Positions 24,301 to 36,263 of a stretch of 64,000 nucleotides of DNA are shown piece after piece (positions within the stretch are counted from its first letter, which is position 1; the number at the start of each line of letters is the position of its first letter). The position numbers and the translations under genes were made by a program. The notes beneath the pieces are model-generated. The model saw only the letters and a list, made by a program, of their open reading frames with translations, had not been told where the DNA came from and searched no databases. Origin of the DNA: Phoronis australis (lineage: Eukaryota; Phoronida; Phoronidae); NCBI GenBank assembly GCA_002633005.1, contig NMRA01000220.1:602819-666818 (forward strand), in the 5' to 3' direction.

Positions 24301-25942
24301 GTTTTGCATTTTTTCACAAGGAAAATTTTCAACTTAAATGAGTTGTCGGTGAGGTAGGCAACTTTCAAATAAGATAAGGAATAAAATTGTCAAACATTCT
24401 TTTACTTTTTAGATGTGTGATCTTCCAATAAGCGATTACCGTTAAAAACCAGTGCAGAATTTGATTTTACTCTTCAGTTAAAGAAGAATAAATCCATAAA
24501 CCTGCATTGTCTAGAAATTTTACTTAAATTACGTTCAGGGTTGGAGATTGGACCCGTATCATGAGCAATGTAACACAATACATGGATATAAAAATTTTGA
24601 GAAATATCCATGAGGAAATTGCAAGGCATTACAACTGTAAATCAAAATAACCTACATTTGTCGAGTTCATGTCCTAACCCTCTTCACTGTGGAGGACATA
24701 ATCGACTTTTACAAAATGGAGCCATGTATGCTATCTAGAAGTACTATAGCCCTAGGTGGTAAGTAGGAAAACATTCAAAACATCCAGGAGGAACAAACTC
24801 GTTGCGAAATATCAAAAAAACATGAATGACAATCTGATTTTACGTGCTCACGCATGGATCTCATTTTAGTACATTTTAGGTGCCAAAATGTGTAACTAAT
24901 AAAATGGCTGACAAAGTTTTTATTTTATGCAATGAAAGTAACCTGTTTTGTCAATGTTTTGGCTAAGTTTCATTCTCATAGCAGTGGAGGCAGACTTGGT
25001 ACAGCAGGATACTGAACATAACCTCAAAATGGCATAACGGGGGGGTAGTGTAGCAAGACTACAAAATGAGAGTGGTAAATCAGAATCTTTTTTCAAGACC
25101 TCTGTGTAACGATCTATAGGCACCACTAAACAATACCAAGTGAATAACAGTTCAATAGCTTTCATTCAAGGAAAAATATAATCAGTTAAAACTGGACAGT
25201 TTTCATACAGTGAAAACATGGCTGCGAAGCCGTAAAAGGTGTTTGAGCCTATAACTTTAGTAAAACGTAATATTTTGAGGAAATATTTTACCACTGTTTA
25301 TAGATCCCATAGGACTACGTATTTTCCAAATTTGGTGAAAATCGGTTGATCCCCACCTTGCCGATGGATGTCTGGTGCTCTCGTGGACTAGTACTTAAGA
25401 GTCAATCAGTCGGTAGGGACAATATCTAACCAATAGAAGATCGGAACCGGTGGCAGACCCTGGAGTGGCTTGAGCAGTTGCACGCTTGTCAATCCAGTGC
25501 GAGAGTTTTATTTTTTCGTTTTTTCAAGACAAACCAGTAAGATCGCGCAAAATTTTCAGTTAATCCATGCCACTTGACGCAAATACAATATATTCAGGAG
25601 ACGTGCCGCTCACTCGGGACGTACTTTCGTGGTGCTCCAGTAAGCCTTTTCAGTATTAAAAATGACCGCGGGTAACTTTGTAACATTGAAATATGGCTCG
25701 GGACACTTTTAAAGGGGACCGGAAATTTGTGAACTAGGTCATCCGCCAGATGGCGATCGTCGTATGTGTATTTGCCAATCACAGTCTACGTGTAGGTCAG
25801 AGGTCAGTTCCCTTGGCGTGTTACACAAATAAATGGACGAAGGAGGTACATGTAGATCGATAAGAGGAATCAAAATTAACTTTAAAAGTTTTGCGGAACC
25901 TAAAATCAAAATAACCCTGTCGAATCTACCAAAGCCTGTTAG
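21351..25942. other. Gene C intron 1, low-repeat stretch upstream of the chromodomain exons
   Basis: Apart from the MITE at 23.4 kb this 4.6 kb is unusually free of recognisable transposons. It should contain the missing 5' exons and promoter of the plus-strand chromodomain gene. I could not identify them. Confidence 0.4.
23365..23619. mobile_element. MITE-like element with ~28-bp inverted ends
   Basis: The left end ACTGGAGCCCGTTCCAAG, continuing AAACTGACTTA, is the inverse of the right end (...TAAGTCAGTTTTGTTGGAAC, then GGGCCCC). The 255-bp interior is rich in ACTTAAG/AAGATTTGTCTTA internal palindromes and has no coding potential. Confidence 0.65.
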
Positions 25943-26002
25943 ACACTTGGAGAGGATTTTTGGCAAGTTGACCGTGTTATAGCTCGACGAAAATCAAAAA
26001 CA
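25943..26002 (+). CDS. Chromodomain gene, first half of the chromodomain
   Basis: A 60-nt open segment between a TGTTAG acceptor and a GTGAGT donor encodes TLG followed by EDFWQVDRVIARRKSKT. The W-x-V-[DE]-[RK]-[VI]-[IL]-x-x-R pattern is the start of a chromodomain. It joins in phase 0 to the exon at 26472, which supplies the other half. The exon is too short to be seen by length-based gene finding. An overlapping ATG frame in another phase (25833-25981, starting MDEGG) also exists and may be the real 5' coding part if an indel is present, so the upstream structure is unresolved. Confidence 0.55.
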
Positions 26003-26471
26003 GTGAGTATGTAAACATGCCCTAGACCGGCAGTTTCTTGTTATAACCACAGCCCAGCTGACTGGACGTACAATATTTAACGATTTTTCTGTCGATTAAT
26101 TATTAACTCTTTCACACTCGGAATGATGTTTGGATTATGATATGATTGACATAGTCCATTACGCCAGTTCTATTTTCCTGGTTCAATTTGACGAGTCTAT
26201 GTCTGCACGTACAGTATGCCACACTTGATGCGGCACATGCGTCTGAACGCAGGCCTAGAGTAAAAGTTGAGCGTCATTGAGGCAAAGATACTATGGGTAA
26301 CTATAAAATCTTTGATTAAGGTCAACATTGTGCTACAAAAGTTGGAAACCGTACATACGGGTAACTTCAAATCAGAGTTGCAAAATTCTGAGGTAGTCTG
26401 TTTAGTCTGTAAATTTACAGTTTGTTACGCTATTGCTGATACCTGATAGTTATATAATTCCATTTTCTTAG

Positions 26472-26759
26472 GTTGGCTGCACTTACCTAATTCAGTGGAA
26501 AAACTACCCCTACCAGGCATCCACTTGGGAACCTGAGTGCCTTTTAACAGCGGATCTCAACACCATATTTACCAGGCCTGAAGTCTCTACTGAAAGCCAA
26601 GTGTCTGCCAAACGGGCACTTTTTGCAGTTTTGCAAAACTGCTTACTGCATAAGGGTGTTAATGTTCACCCCCTCCCAGTTTCAATTTCGCTTGACACAT
26701 TTAGGTGTATTACTGCGGATTGTAGACCAAGGCATTCTGCAATAAAAGGTTATTTATAA
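26472..26759 (+). CDS. Chromodomain gene, second half of the chromodomain and C-terminus
   Basis: From a TTTTCTTAG acceptor the frame is open for 95 codons to TAA. It starts VGC then TYLIQWKNYPYQASTWEP, the unmistakable chromodomain core (YL[VI]-x-WK-x-[YW] ... TWEP) with the aromatic cage residues that bind methyl-lysine. A 50-residue tail follows (SAKRALFAVLQNCLLHKGVN, then PVSISLDTFRCI) that I do not recognise. The gene lies antisense inside intron 1 of gene C. Chromodomains also occur in Ty3/gypsy integrases, but no integrase sequence precedes this one and it is interrupted by a proper intron, so a host gene or domesticated element is more likely. The 5' exons were not found. Confidence 0.6.
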   Translation, partial: VGCTYLIQWKNYPYQASTWEPECLLTADLNTIFTRPEVSTESQVSAKRALFAVLQNCLLHKGVNVHPLPVSISLDTFRCITADCRPRHSAIKGYL

Positions 26760-27379
26760 TACTCTAAACAAGACTTAGATTTAGTAGAGTTTTCAGAAGG
26801 GTGGGAATATTTGGTAAGAAACATGGGGTGGGTCATAAAATAGTTTTCCCGGTCTCAATTAAGCAGGATGTAATTTTCCCCTGAAAATTATAAAAGAACA
26901 TCTGATGGGGAACTGACAGAGCTTCCAAGAACACCGTGTGAAAAGCTGTAATTCGATGTGAAACACCAGCTTGTGCGATATGGAACATACATGTATCTAC
27001 AGTAATTGTAATCTCATCTCTGTCTTAAATAGCTAATACTACATGCCTTAGCTCTTTTTTTCAGATGTATTCTTAAATCACTCGAGTCCGTCCGTCCGGT
27101 GTTTGTCTGTGCCAACTTGTAATATTACACCATTTACCTGTTGTTTATGATGACTAAAAGTATAACTGAGTCACATACGTACATGTATTTAGTCGCTCCA
27201 CTCATACCATGTACTAGATATAGTATAAGTTTATTCAGTAAAAATTACTACGATATCAAAACCTCTTTTGTGATTAAGGGCTAGTCCAAATTTACAAAAT
27301 GATGTAAGTGTTGTGTACAGGATTAAAATACCCTTTGCTTCTCGTAAGGTGGGGCAGGCTGAGGCTGGGGCATCTTGTA

Positions 27380-28150
27380 AAACATATACATGTAAAATGC
27401 TACTCGCTGAGTTTCTTGCAGAAAACCACTTCTTAAGTTTAAAGCCTGAGTGCGTGCGACTTGGGGAACGACTGCGCAGAGAATGCCCTAAAATTTCAAA
27501 AAAAAAAATTATCTGGTTTCAAAGGCAACCACCGCAATAGTTTGCTCAAAAGATTTTAACTTTAAATATGAAAGAAGAAGATTCTTTGGCAGAAAGTAAA
27601 ACAAACTGAGTTCATTGCAAGGTACTCTCAATGACGCTGTGACTAAATTAAAGTAGTTGGAAAGCAACAGCGAGAGTTTTACATAGTGAGTTAAAAGAGT
27701 TTATAAGAAAATCAAGTCATCAAATAGTACAAATTGAATGTGAAACACGAAGATCAGAAGGTCTTTTGGAAACAAATATTTCTTTGCAGAAGTATGTTGA
27801 AAACTTATGTGATTTATGTGTTGGAGTTTCCGATCAAGAAAATTCAAACTTCGGAGCATAATCTCGTTCGTTTCAAAATAGGAAACTCAAAGAGATATTA
27901 AAATCCAGGTCGGAATGTGCTCTGTGGTTTAGGCAGAAGTATAATCTGAAATTGGAAAGTCTCGCACTTAAAGACTATGGAGGACAAAGGCATGATATTC
28001 AATAGTCTAAAATCAGATACTTAGACAAAAACAATTTAGAAAAATACTATACCTTCTGGATCGAATCTATGTCAGCGACGCCTCTTATCACGAACTTCTC
28101 ATGGTTTGTGATGGTATTCCAAAATCGCACATTTTAAAGTAACTACGCTC
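27380..28150 (+). mobile_element. Degenerate transposon-type ORF, family not identified
   Basis: Broken frames read LKFQKKKLSGFKGNHRNSLL, then LQKYVENLCDLCVGVSDQE, KSRSECALWFRQKYNLKLES and YVSDASYHELLMVCDGIPKS. I associate ALWF-x-x-x-[YF]-x-L-x-L-x-S ... YHEL ... LP-x-S with repeated ORFs in coral and mollusc genomes, but I cannot name the family. Several stops and frameshifts are present. Confidence 0.4.
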
Positions 28151-28907
28151 AAATTTAAATGCTATTTGCCATGTCCAATTCAATACAAATCGTCACTTGG
28201 CTGCTCGCCTTGCGTCATGCAATGATCTGTATTCCCAGTCATACCATGGTACCGGCAAGAACATATTCCCCAGCCAACTTTTTGGGGTTTTGCTTCCCTA
28301 GCTCCAGACTTTTATTAAATGTTATCGCAATAATTCGTTAGGCCACAGAGCCGTATAATGGCCCCTCAGTGGTTTTCACAAGCCCGAGCGCAGATATCCG
28401 AAGACGTTTCTAGAAGTCAATGGGACTAGTGTAATTTGATTCAGTGTACTGCTGGGATATATGAAGCGCATGATAACGGATTTTTTATTAATGATCTATG
28501 TTTTCTTCCCCTGAGGACTGACTTCAGGTGGTGGTGTAAGTAGGCTTTCACTTCAGTGTGGACAAAGCAACATCTCGTTTTACATGTGTCAACTCGTAGG
28601 CCGCTGAATTAATCATGAAAGGAATGTTCAACAAGAATGTTAAGATTTACAAAAATTCCTACCATGAACAAAAGGATGATAAATCAGTGTAGGGCCTAAC
28701 GAAAAGGAGTCATCTCGATACGCAGCTGGATAGAAAAAGAATCAACAATTCTGATCAGGTATTCTCTGATGGAAAATCATTCAACTGAAACATGATAATC
28801 ACAAAATGAAGCCAAGCACATCCTGATAAGCAATATTTGAGAGATGACATGCTGCGTAATGTGCGGGCTGGCATGGAATAGCATAGATAATAATAGAATA
28901 CAACACA

Positions 28908-29013
28908 GAATAGAATAGAATAGAATAGAATAGAATAGAATAGAATAGAATAGAATATAATAGAATAGAATAGAATAGAATAGAACAGAACAGAATAGAA
29001 TAGAATAGAATAG
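28908..29013. repeat. (TAGAA)n pentanucleotide microsatellite
   Basis: About 20 copies of TAGAA with rare variants (TATAA, CAGAA). Confidence 0.97.
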
Positions 29014-29615
29014 ACTACTACATGTACATAAACAATACGCATTAGCATATTCGCTTTTTTCGATAAAATAACAGGAATTTGTACATCGACGGTGAGAAGA
29101 TATCAGTACAAATGGCATAAAAGAAAAACGTAAACTGATAAGGACTTACACAGACACTGAGATTTATGGCACTCTGACATAAATCCTATTATTTGGGCAA
29201 ATACCATTATAGAGCCCTTCGTGCTTCATATCCAACTGTTGGTTAGTTCCTACCAAGCCCGATGGTTGCGCTGTTTGTTCTTCCTCTCCAGCTTCCTGTT
29301 GGCCCAGCCTCAAGCAACAGTACATTCACTCGTAAGTTTTCCTAATTAGACAAGTTTATACCTCTCCCGCCCTCCCTACCCGGGGTACCACAAAATTTCA
29401 CGTCAACCGTTTTCTACCTTTACCACGCTCCATCCCTTTTGCCGAACAAAATCTGCTGTTGGTTATTGTTGTTTTTACAGCCACTGCTGGTACCTTCTTC
29501 AAGCCCGGAGCGTGTTACCGTCAGGCAAGAACCGACGTCATTGGCTAGCGACCAGACCTGTACTTGAGCGTCCATTACTGCAGCTTGCTTCTCTCCACCC
29601 CGGTCACAGCTCTCG

Positions 29616-30045
29616 GCACATACTGAGCCACAACACCACGTTTCTTACAATATCTCTTTTTATCACTCCGGCTGGTCTGCTCACTCAGCTTGTCCGGAAC
29701 CTGCTTTGCAGGTTGTTATAGCCCAGTTGGCTGTTTGGTGTACCCACTTGGTACTTTATATGATATTTGCCCATTTGGCAGTTTGTACCCACTTGGTACT
29801 TGTTATTGAATTTGCCGCTTTGCTCGACCCAGTTGGTAGGCAATCGGCCAATACCCATTTGGTATTATGTACCCATTTGGTACTATGCTAACCTGTGCCA
29901 CTTAGTATCCGATACTCAGTTACACTTTGGGTATCGGAAATGTGTGTGTTATCTCTTGTAATTAAGGACCCCATCTGGTTCCTTCTGTGAAATATTTATT
30001 TGTAGAGCTGTGACCCTGAAATTCCCAATACAACTTAAAATATTT
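29616..30045 (+). repeat. TACCCATTTGGTA-type interspersed repeat, complete copy
   Basis: The segment starts GCACATACTGAGCCACAACA and contains repeated short palindromes (TACCCACTTGGTA, TACCCATTTGGTA, GCCCATTTGGC). It ends with GGTTCCTTCTGTGAAATA and CTGAAATTCCCAATACAACT. Its left ~310 bp recur at 40271-40571 and its right ~120 bp at 43826-43945. No coding capacity is recognised. Confidence 0.75.
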
Positions 30046-32639
30046 ATTATTCTTGTTGTTTTATTTGTCCCCAATAATTAAATTTTCTAACAGACAGTAC
30101 TAAAGCATAACCGTACACAAATCCTAATTACAGTGACACAGTCTTCCAACGTGTTTTCACAAGAGTTTCAAATTCTTCAAGACGAGAGGCTGTAGATATA
30201 TATACTGAGAAAGAGTGCTCCATACTGTGACCGCTTATTAAGTCATTGTAAGGTTTATATTGTTTTTGAAAAAAATGTACAAGTGATGCTTCATCTTAAA
30301 AGTATTCCCCGGGAGACTTGTGCTAGCAAACTGACAAACATGTATTACGTTGCCTTATTGAGAATTGCGGCGAATAGTGTGTTGTGATTTTACTAAAATA
30401 AAAATGAACATAAATTCATTGGGTCGTCAAAAACGAAACTCGAGTTCCTTCGCTTGAGATATATGTCGATACATCGCGAAGTAGAGCAAGTGTTTGCTTT
30501 TCTCCCAGTCAAACAGGACTGCGGAATATAAGCCTATTTCGCACATCGTCTTGCGTAGTTTTGCAAATTCTGACAAATGTGAAAAAAGTAAGTTCAGTGA
30601 GTATACTCTCCTCTTACAAACCCCTTTAATTTCGCTCTAGGTAAGACCATAAACTGACTCAGTGTACGTGAAACGGTCTTTTCTTAATTTTTAGTCTTCA
30701 GTCTTAAGCGCGCTTACGATTAGCTGAACATCTTGACGCTGACTTCAAAAGGATATTGAAAATAGAAAAGAGAAAAAAGTAAGACGTGAAAACCACCCAA
30801 AATCAACCATGGTATCGAAATATCGAAGCTGTCGAGTGTGATATAATGAAGTAGGAAAATATCACTACAAATATAATCTCAAAACTTCTGAGGAAAATGT
30901 GCTCGTAAATTTTACAAAAAATAAGGGCGTGATAAAGGATCAACTCGGTATTGTTATATTAAAAAGACAGAAATATATCTACAAAGCTTGCGGCAACGTA
31001 ATTGCATTACATTGCATGCTTTTATAGCTAATAACCAGATCACTGAACGTATTACTACAAGAACCAACATACTCTAAATGCATTGCTTTAACTTGGGCCA
31101 CATTTGCAGTGACACCCGAAACTGCCTCGTTCCTAACACCCAGTCCAGGCCAGTCACATCTGTAATCCCTAAAATACACAAATAAAAGCTAGGCACCCCA
31201 TTGTAGCTAGCAACAACTGGCACAGCCGGGAAAACATGCCCTAATTAGTTGAATGTCATTTTCAACAATTTTCCCTACTCGCCCTTTCATGAGAAATACA
31301 CCAATCATTTTCCAACCCTTTAATTTACATTGTCAGTAATTTACCAGTTACTCTCGATGTTAAAAGTTTATAAAGAAACATCTTTGAGATCAGAAAGTAG
31401 AAACCTGTATTAAAGATAGAATCTTGGTTTATCTACTGAGCTCATTTTATTCGTCCTCCTCTAGCACACGTATTTTAATAGTTTAGACTATGTACACTGT
31501 ATCACTTAACTTTTAACAATCCTGACGTTCAAGTATAATCACTGCTGTAAGTATCCACGTTACCAACACATTTGTCGGGGAAGAGCTTTCTTCGGCCGTT
31601 TCCAATTTCTATTTTGTGAGTTGATCATCTAATGATCGCTTTTTAAAATGTCTGCTGGTGTGTCAGCTCGCCGCATAATTACTTTTCTCAGGAGAGTCAG
31701 GCATGACTCCTCAATAACATTCACACATAATGTATTCTTTACTGCTGAAACCAACTATGGTAATTAACACATATCATTATCTTCGTTGAAATCTGAAAAT
31801 AATACAGTTCATCATTTGAATGGTGTCTAAGACATGTGTTCAAGGCCATGGGCCCAAAACTACAATTACAGCAATTAAAGTTATAAGACTGGGGAGGTAA
31901 AAGTATGTAATGATGATCTCGTACTACATGAAAGGCAAAAGAAACTAATAACACCTATGTCAGGTTTTTTCGATTAACTAATAACTTTACTGGCACTGGG
32001 ACTACCCCATTATTTTTGCTACAAATATCTAACTTTAAATCATGGAATATTGGACGTAAAAGCATAAGGTGACAGGAAATGCGACGGGAGTAAGCGCGTC
32101 GCATGGTTATGCCTTTGTGACACTTCCATTGTTTACCTTCTTTGCTTCTTTGTTGGACACACAGATCGCATGGAAATCCTGCCTTGGGCGCCCATCAGCC
32201 CGTTCCCGATAAATGCCTACCATTATCTTTATGATAAGAAAGGAAAATAAAGTAAACAATGGATACGTCTATCTATTGATATCTATGAGACGAGCTTGCG
32301 ACCTCGTTTCCCCTGGGTTAGTTACAGAATCATGCCTGCCGGTTTCGACAGCTAAATCGTGATTCACAATGAAATCGCATCAAACATTGCGTGAATTTTT
32401 ATAGGCAAATCCAACAACAAGTAATGTTCAAATATGTAGTCCAATTTAAATTGACAAAAGTTTATTTACCTAGAATTATTATCAACGTCGCTTTGCCTGC
32501 CCTATATATAACAATCAAACAAGCAATAACACGCTGCCATTGCCAATTAAACAATGCATCGTAGGATGCTTTCGTATATCTGCTAGAATGCATATTCAAA
32601 AGTTTGAAGCAGTACTGAATACATTGAACGTAATATTTA
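30046..32639. other. Gene C intron 1, no features seen
   Basis: AT-rich. No coding or repeat signature recognised on either strand. Confidence 0.45.
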
Positions 32640-33230
32640 ATAAACAAGTGGTAGCGACCACATTCGCTTGACACTGCAGACTTTGAACCCTACACCCAAA
32701 ACCATTTGACAAAACTTAACAAAAACACATTCCATACAGATACTTGTTGATTGACCCCACTCTTCTACACTGTAAGTTAAGGTCGGATGTACTATTTTAT
32801 CAAATAGGTCAAAGAACATAGGCAGATGTAAACTATGGTATTTTTCAAACAGTTTAGATGGGTATTGTTGGTTTGGTACCTTTACATGACACTGTTTTGG
32901 TTGCTTTTGTCCAAGTTAAGTCTGGTGTGACAAACACCCTGAGATACTGGTAACTGATGCGGGACCACCGCAATTATACCGTTTCTAAAATATGATTTTG
33001 CATATGATTTGAGTGGTCCTCCATTACAAAACTCCATAATTTTTGTCTTTTTCAGCTTTACACTCATCCCCCAAGCTTTACAGAAATTAAAAAGACAACT
33101 TAGTGCTCTTTGTAGTTCTATATTCGTTTCAGCAAAAAGTACCATATCATCTGCAAATAAAAGTGAATAAACATCATAAAGATTTTCATTAAGAAAAATG
33201 CTTCTTAGTTTTCAAATAAACTCATTTAAG
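32640..33230 (-). mobile_element. Non-LTR retrotransposon fragment: reverse transcriptase palm
   Basis: The frame contains NENLYDVYSLLFADDMVLFA, the catalytic [YF]-x-DD box, then TNIELQRALSCLFNFCKAWG and VKLKKTKIMEF, all standard for LINE RTs. Further on the frame breaks, and HPTLTYSVEEWGQS reappears nearby. It is a degraded, truncated copy. Confidence 0.75.
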
Positions 33231-35049
33231 TACATGGTGGATTTTTAACATAAATCCTCCAGTTGTTTTGACCTCGCACTTGCTCTTCATGTGTCATCAA
33301 GAAACATTGTTATTTTATAGGTCTTCATACGACACAGATAAATATTTATGCCCATAACTTGTCTCAGAAGTGACGTTGATTGTTGTGATACCAGTAGACC
33401 GTGACCATTTACGCAGGTCAGTTTGGAAATTAAATTCTGGGTGCTCATGCGCGCCCACCTACCCTTTAATATGTGGGGGGGTTCGAATTTCCGATGATGT
33501 GGACTTATACCGACAAAAAAGCTGTAGGACTAAAAAAACGGGATACCACGTCCAAAGCTGTGAATTGTACCTTTGCGCCATTTTAGTGGACATTTTGTCT
33601 CGTTTTCTTGGACTTATTGTTTCTCTGAGTCGGACCTTTTTGTCCACTTCGCCACATGGGGGCTCATTCGAGCCCCCCCCCTGGGTGCACGCACGGTGCT
33701 GCATGTGTATCATTGTGCCAAAAAAATTAAATGCTAAAATATGTTTCTACTAGGTCCCAACAAATATATTCTACTCCAAACAAAACATCTTTAGCACACC
33801 CAATCGTCGCTGTGCACTTAGCTCATCACTAAAGACATCAACTAGAATGATTGGGTCCAGGTAAATACCACTCCGCATCTAATTCATAGCAATTACTTTT
33901 ATTTACAAAGAGATCAAAATAGGCTTATCATACAGCTTTTCAGACTCCAGTTGTACACTCAAGAGGTTGACATGTAATAATTCAGTCTTTATTCTAGCAT
34001 TTAATATAGATTACAGATGTTTGAAATTAACATTCAGAACAACTGTGTCATACTTATTGAATCAGATGCTTTGCTGAATTCAATATAAGCACCGTAAAAA
34101 GTCTTCAAATTATTCTTCATTGTTGAAAATAAGAATGGATAGTCACTGACTTTTTGCCTATCGTCTGTGTCGCATCTCCTTTGCAATCCATCAAAGGCCT
34201 ACTGTATCACACATGGTGCACAAATGAAATAGGTCAAGCTGCCCAAAATGCCACATTCAAGCTTTGAGAATTGCAGCTTCCTGTGCCGGGTGATTTGTGC
34301 GTTTTTTCAAAACTTTGACAGTTCAAAAGCACAAGGTAAAGGTAAGTTTAAGTTTCAAAATTTGAGTTATGATAAAGATGCAGTAGCATATGCTTGTGCG
34401 AATAGAAGTGCTAGATAAAAATAAAGTGAATTGTAATTATTTGAAGCATTAAAATTTGATGGGTCCCATGTGTCACAGTGGGCTTTGGAGGTCGCAAGTG
34501 GCATATATTTATGGCGATGCAATGTAACTTAAATCGATTTTATAAGCCGTCAGTGTGACATAATTTGAATGTTCTTAGATGCAAAATTATGCTCTAAATT
34601 TTGATTGGTGTTAAAATATCTAAAGTAAAATCTGGGGACTAAGTCAGCTCTTAACTTTGAAGGATTCCACAGTTTATATTTCAGTCAAAACTCATTCCAC
34701 AATCAGGTGCAAATCAGACGAAGAGATGCATGTTGTGTTTACAGATTGTCTTCTTAAAGGCAAGCTCGCCCTTTTTATAGAATAGTGTCATCTATCAGAT
34801 GTAAGTTGTGGATTTTTGGATGTATTAACCAAATGTCAATGATTATACTCATGAATAGGATGTTAGATTTGAGATAGACCTACTGAGTAAGATGATTCTT
34901 AATAAATTGCTGATGATGAATCGCAGCCAACAACTTTAGCGCAAAGTAAGAAGGATACATCGTGTTCAGCACTGAGCAAGAAAACGTCTTCTTCAAAGCT
35001 TGCTTGCAAATGAACCAAAGGTTAGTTCAATCCAACTGACTCAGTTTTT
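33231..35049. other. Gene C intron 1, no features seen
   Basis: The 127-residue plus frame at 33370 has a biased, Cys/Trp-poor, motif-free sequence and is regarded as chance. Nothing else recognised. Confidence 0.45.
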
Positions 35050-36090
35050 CGTAGTGAACAGTTGCTACTATGCTTTGCCTTCGCCGCTAGATTTCTTAAC
35101 GAATTTTTGACTGGTGGCATGTTAGATTTCATCGTCGAAATGCCCGATAGACACTATGTTAAAAAGACAAGCAAACCCAAGGATACTAGTAACAAATCAA
35201 TAAAGGAAGTTGTTGGCTTGTTCCTTCGAAGGAGACTTGGGAATATGCCAGGAAGTACAGGTAGGTGTTACTGGGAAACGGACACGAGGTAAGGGACTGT
35301 TGCGTCTGTCATGAGCAGAAACAGATTCTAAATTTTGTTTAAAACAAATTTTTGAGGAAGAGATCTCAATTGATGAGACGACGGTTGCGTTTGAGAGCAA
35401 ATTCAGCACAATGAAACAATGTGTGAAGGGCAAACCAAATCCTTGGGGGAATTAAAGTGTGGGTCAAAGTTAGATCAAAAGGCATTTTCTGTAACTTCCA
35501 AGTATATCAGGACAACCACGCCGAACAAGACAAACTTCCCCTTGTTTTGGGAGCAAGTGTTGTCCTGCCACTTTGTGAAACTCTTCGCATCAATACACCT
35601 GGTCAACCTCACCTTAATTACAGCGTGACAACAAATAATTTGTTCACTTGGATTCCCCTGGCAGCCAAGTTAAGGAAAATGGGAAGCCATTAGGCAGGCA
35701 AAATGTCCCCCTAAACGAGTGCCTGGTGCTCTTATTCAGCACAAACAGATAATGAAGAAAGTGGGTCGCGGGAAAATATACAAAACACTGAAACTATGTA
35801 TAACACTTGTTGCCATCATATGGTATGGCAACAGGGCAGTTACAGTACCACACTCTCAACGCTTACTGGGATAGAACCAAAAATACAGTGAGGAGTTTCG
35901 AAAAGTCAAAGCGCGAGCTTGTTAATGTCAGGAGGCCGGCGGTCATACACATATCCAATGCGCGCATTGACAGAGTACACGTAGATGTTCACGATTGTTT
36001 TGAAGCACTACACACGAACAGAGAAGGAAAGACAAACGCAGGTTTATTGGCACACTATCACGCTGATGGCTATTAATGAGAGGTAGACGT
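35050..36090 (+). mobile_element. PiggyBac-type transposase fossil
   Basis: Ordered blocks match the PiggyBac DDE transposase. First comes RFLNEFLTGGMLDFIVEMPD. It is followed by SNKSIKEVVGLFLRRRLGNM and GRCYWETD. Then EEEISIDETTVAFESKFSTM holds the first catalytic Asp, followed by VKGKPNPWGIKVWVKV. In SVTTNNLFTWIPLAAKLRKM the second catalytic Asp is Asn. The last block is TKNTVRSFEKSKRELVNVRR with RIDRVHVD, where GVD is lost. Frames change several times. It is a dead copy in gene C intron 1. Confidence 0.72.
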
Positions 36091-36117
36091 ATCATAAGAA
36101 TTGTCGCTTACTAGGAA

Positions 36118-36205
36118 GGGGGAGGAGGTAGTGTGGCCTATTGTGATAGGTGCCGGCTTTTTTTACTCGAGGTCTTGGGTTCGAGTCCCACTGGGTCACA
36201 CTGCT
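36118..36205 (+). mobile_element. tRNA-derived SINE head
   Basis: GTAGTGTGGCCTATTGTGATAG resembles an RNA polymerase III A box region. GGTTCGAGTCC at 36178 is a near-perfect B box 30-40 bp further on. A folded cloverleaf is not obvious, so a SINE rather than a tRNA gene. It ends in TTATTAAAATATAAAC next to CTCF-motif repeat copy 3. Confidence 0.5.
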
Positions 36206-36263
36206 TAGCACGTGGGTAAGGTTTCTAGTTCCTGATTTCGGTTTTAAATATATATTATTAAAA

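Noticed and set aside
26472-26759. Chromodomain as part of a Ty3/gypsy integrase
   Set aside because: No integrase or protease/RT sequence adjoins it and the domain carries a GT-AG intron; not excluded but not favoured.
28755-29118. Frames with repeated LFYSI
   Set aside because: Translation of the (TAGAA)n tract.
33370-33753. 127-residue plus-strand frame
   Set aside because: No motif, no splice-bounded structure, and overlapping open frames on the opposite strand; judged chance.
35807-36076. Independent 89-residue gene
   Set aside because: Its sequence aligns by pattern with the end of the PiggyBac transposase fossil directly upstream.
36178-36200. Possible functional tRNA gene
   Set aside because: A good B box is present, but stems and acceptor pairing are lacking, so a SINE is the better reading.
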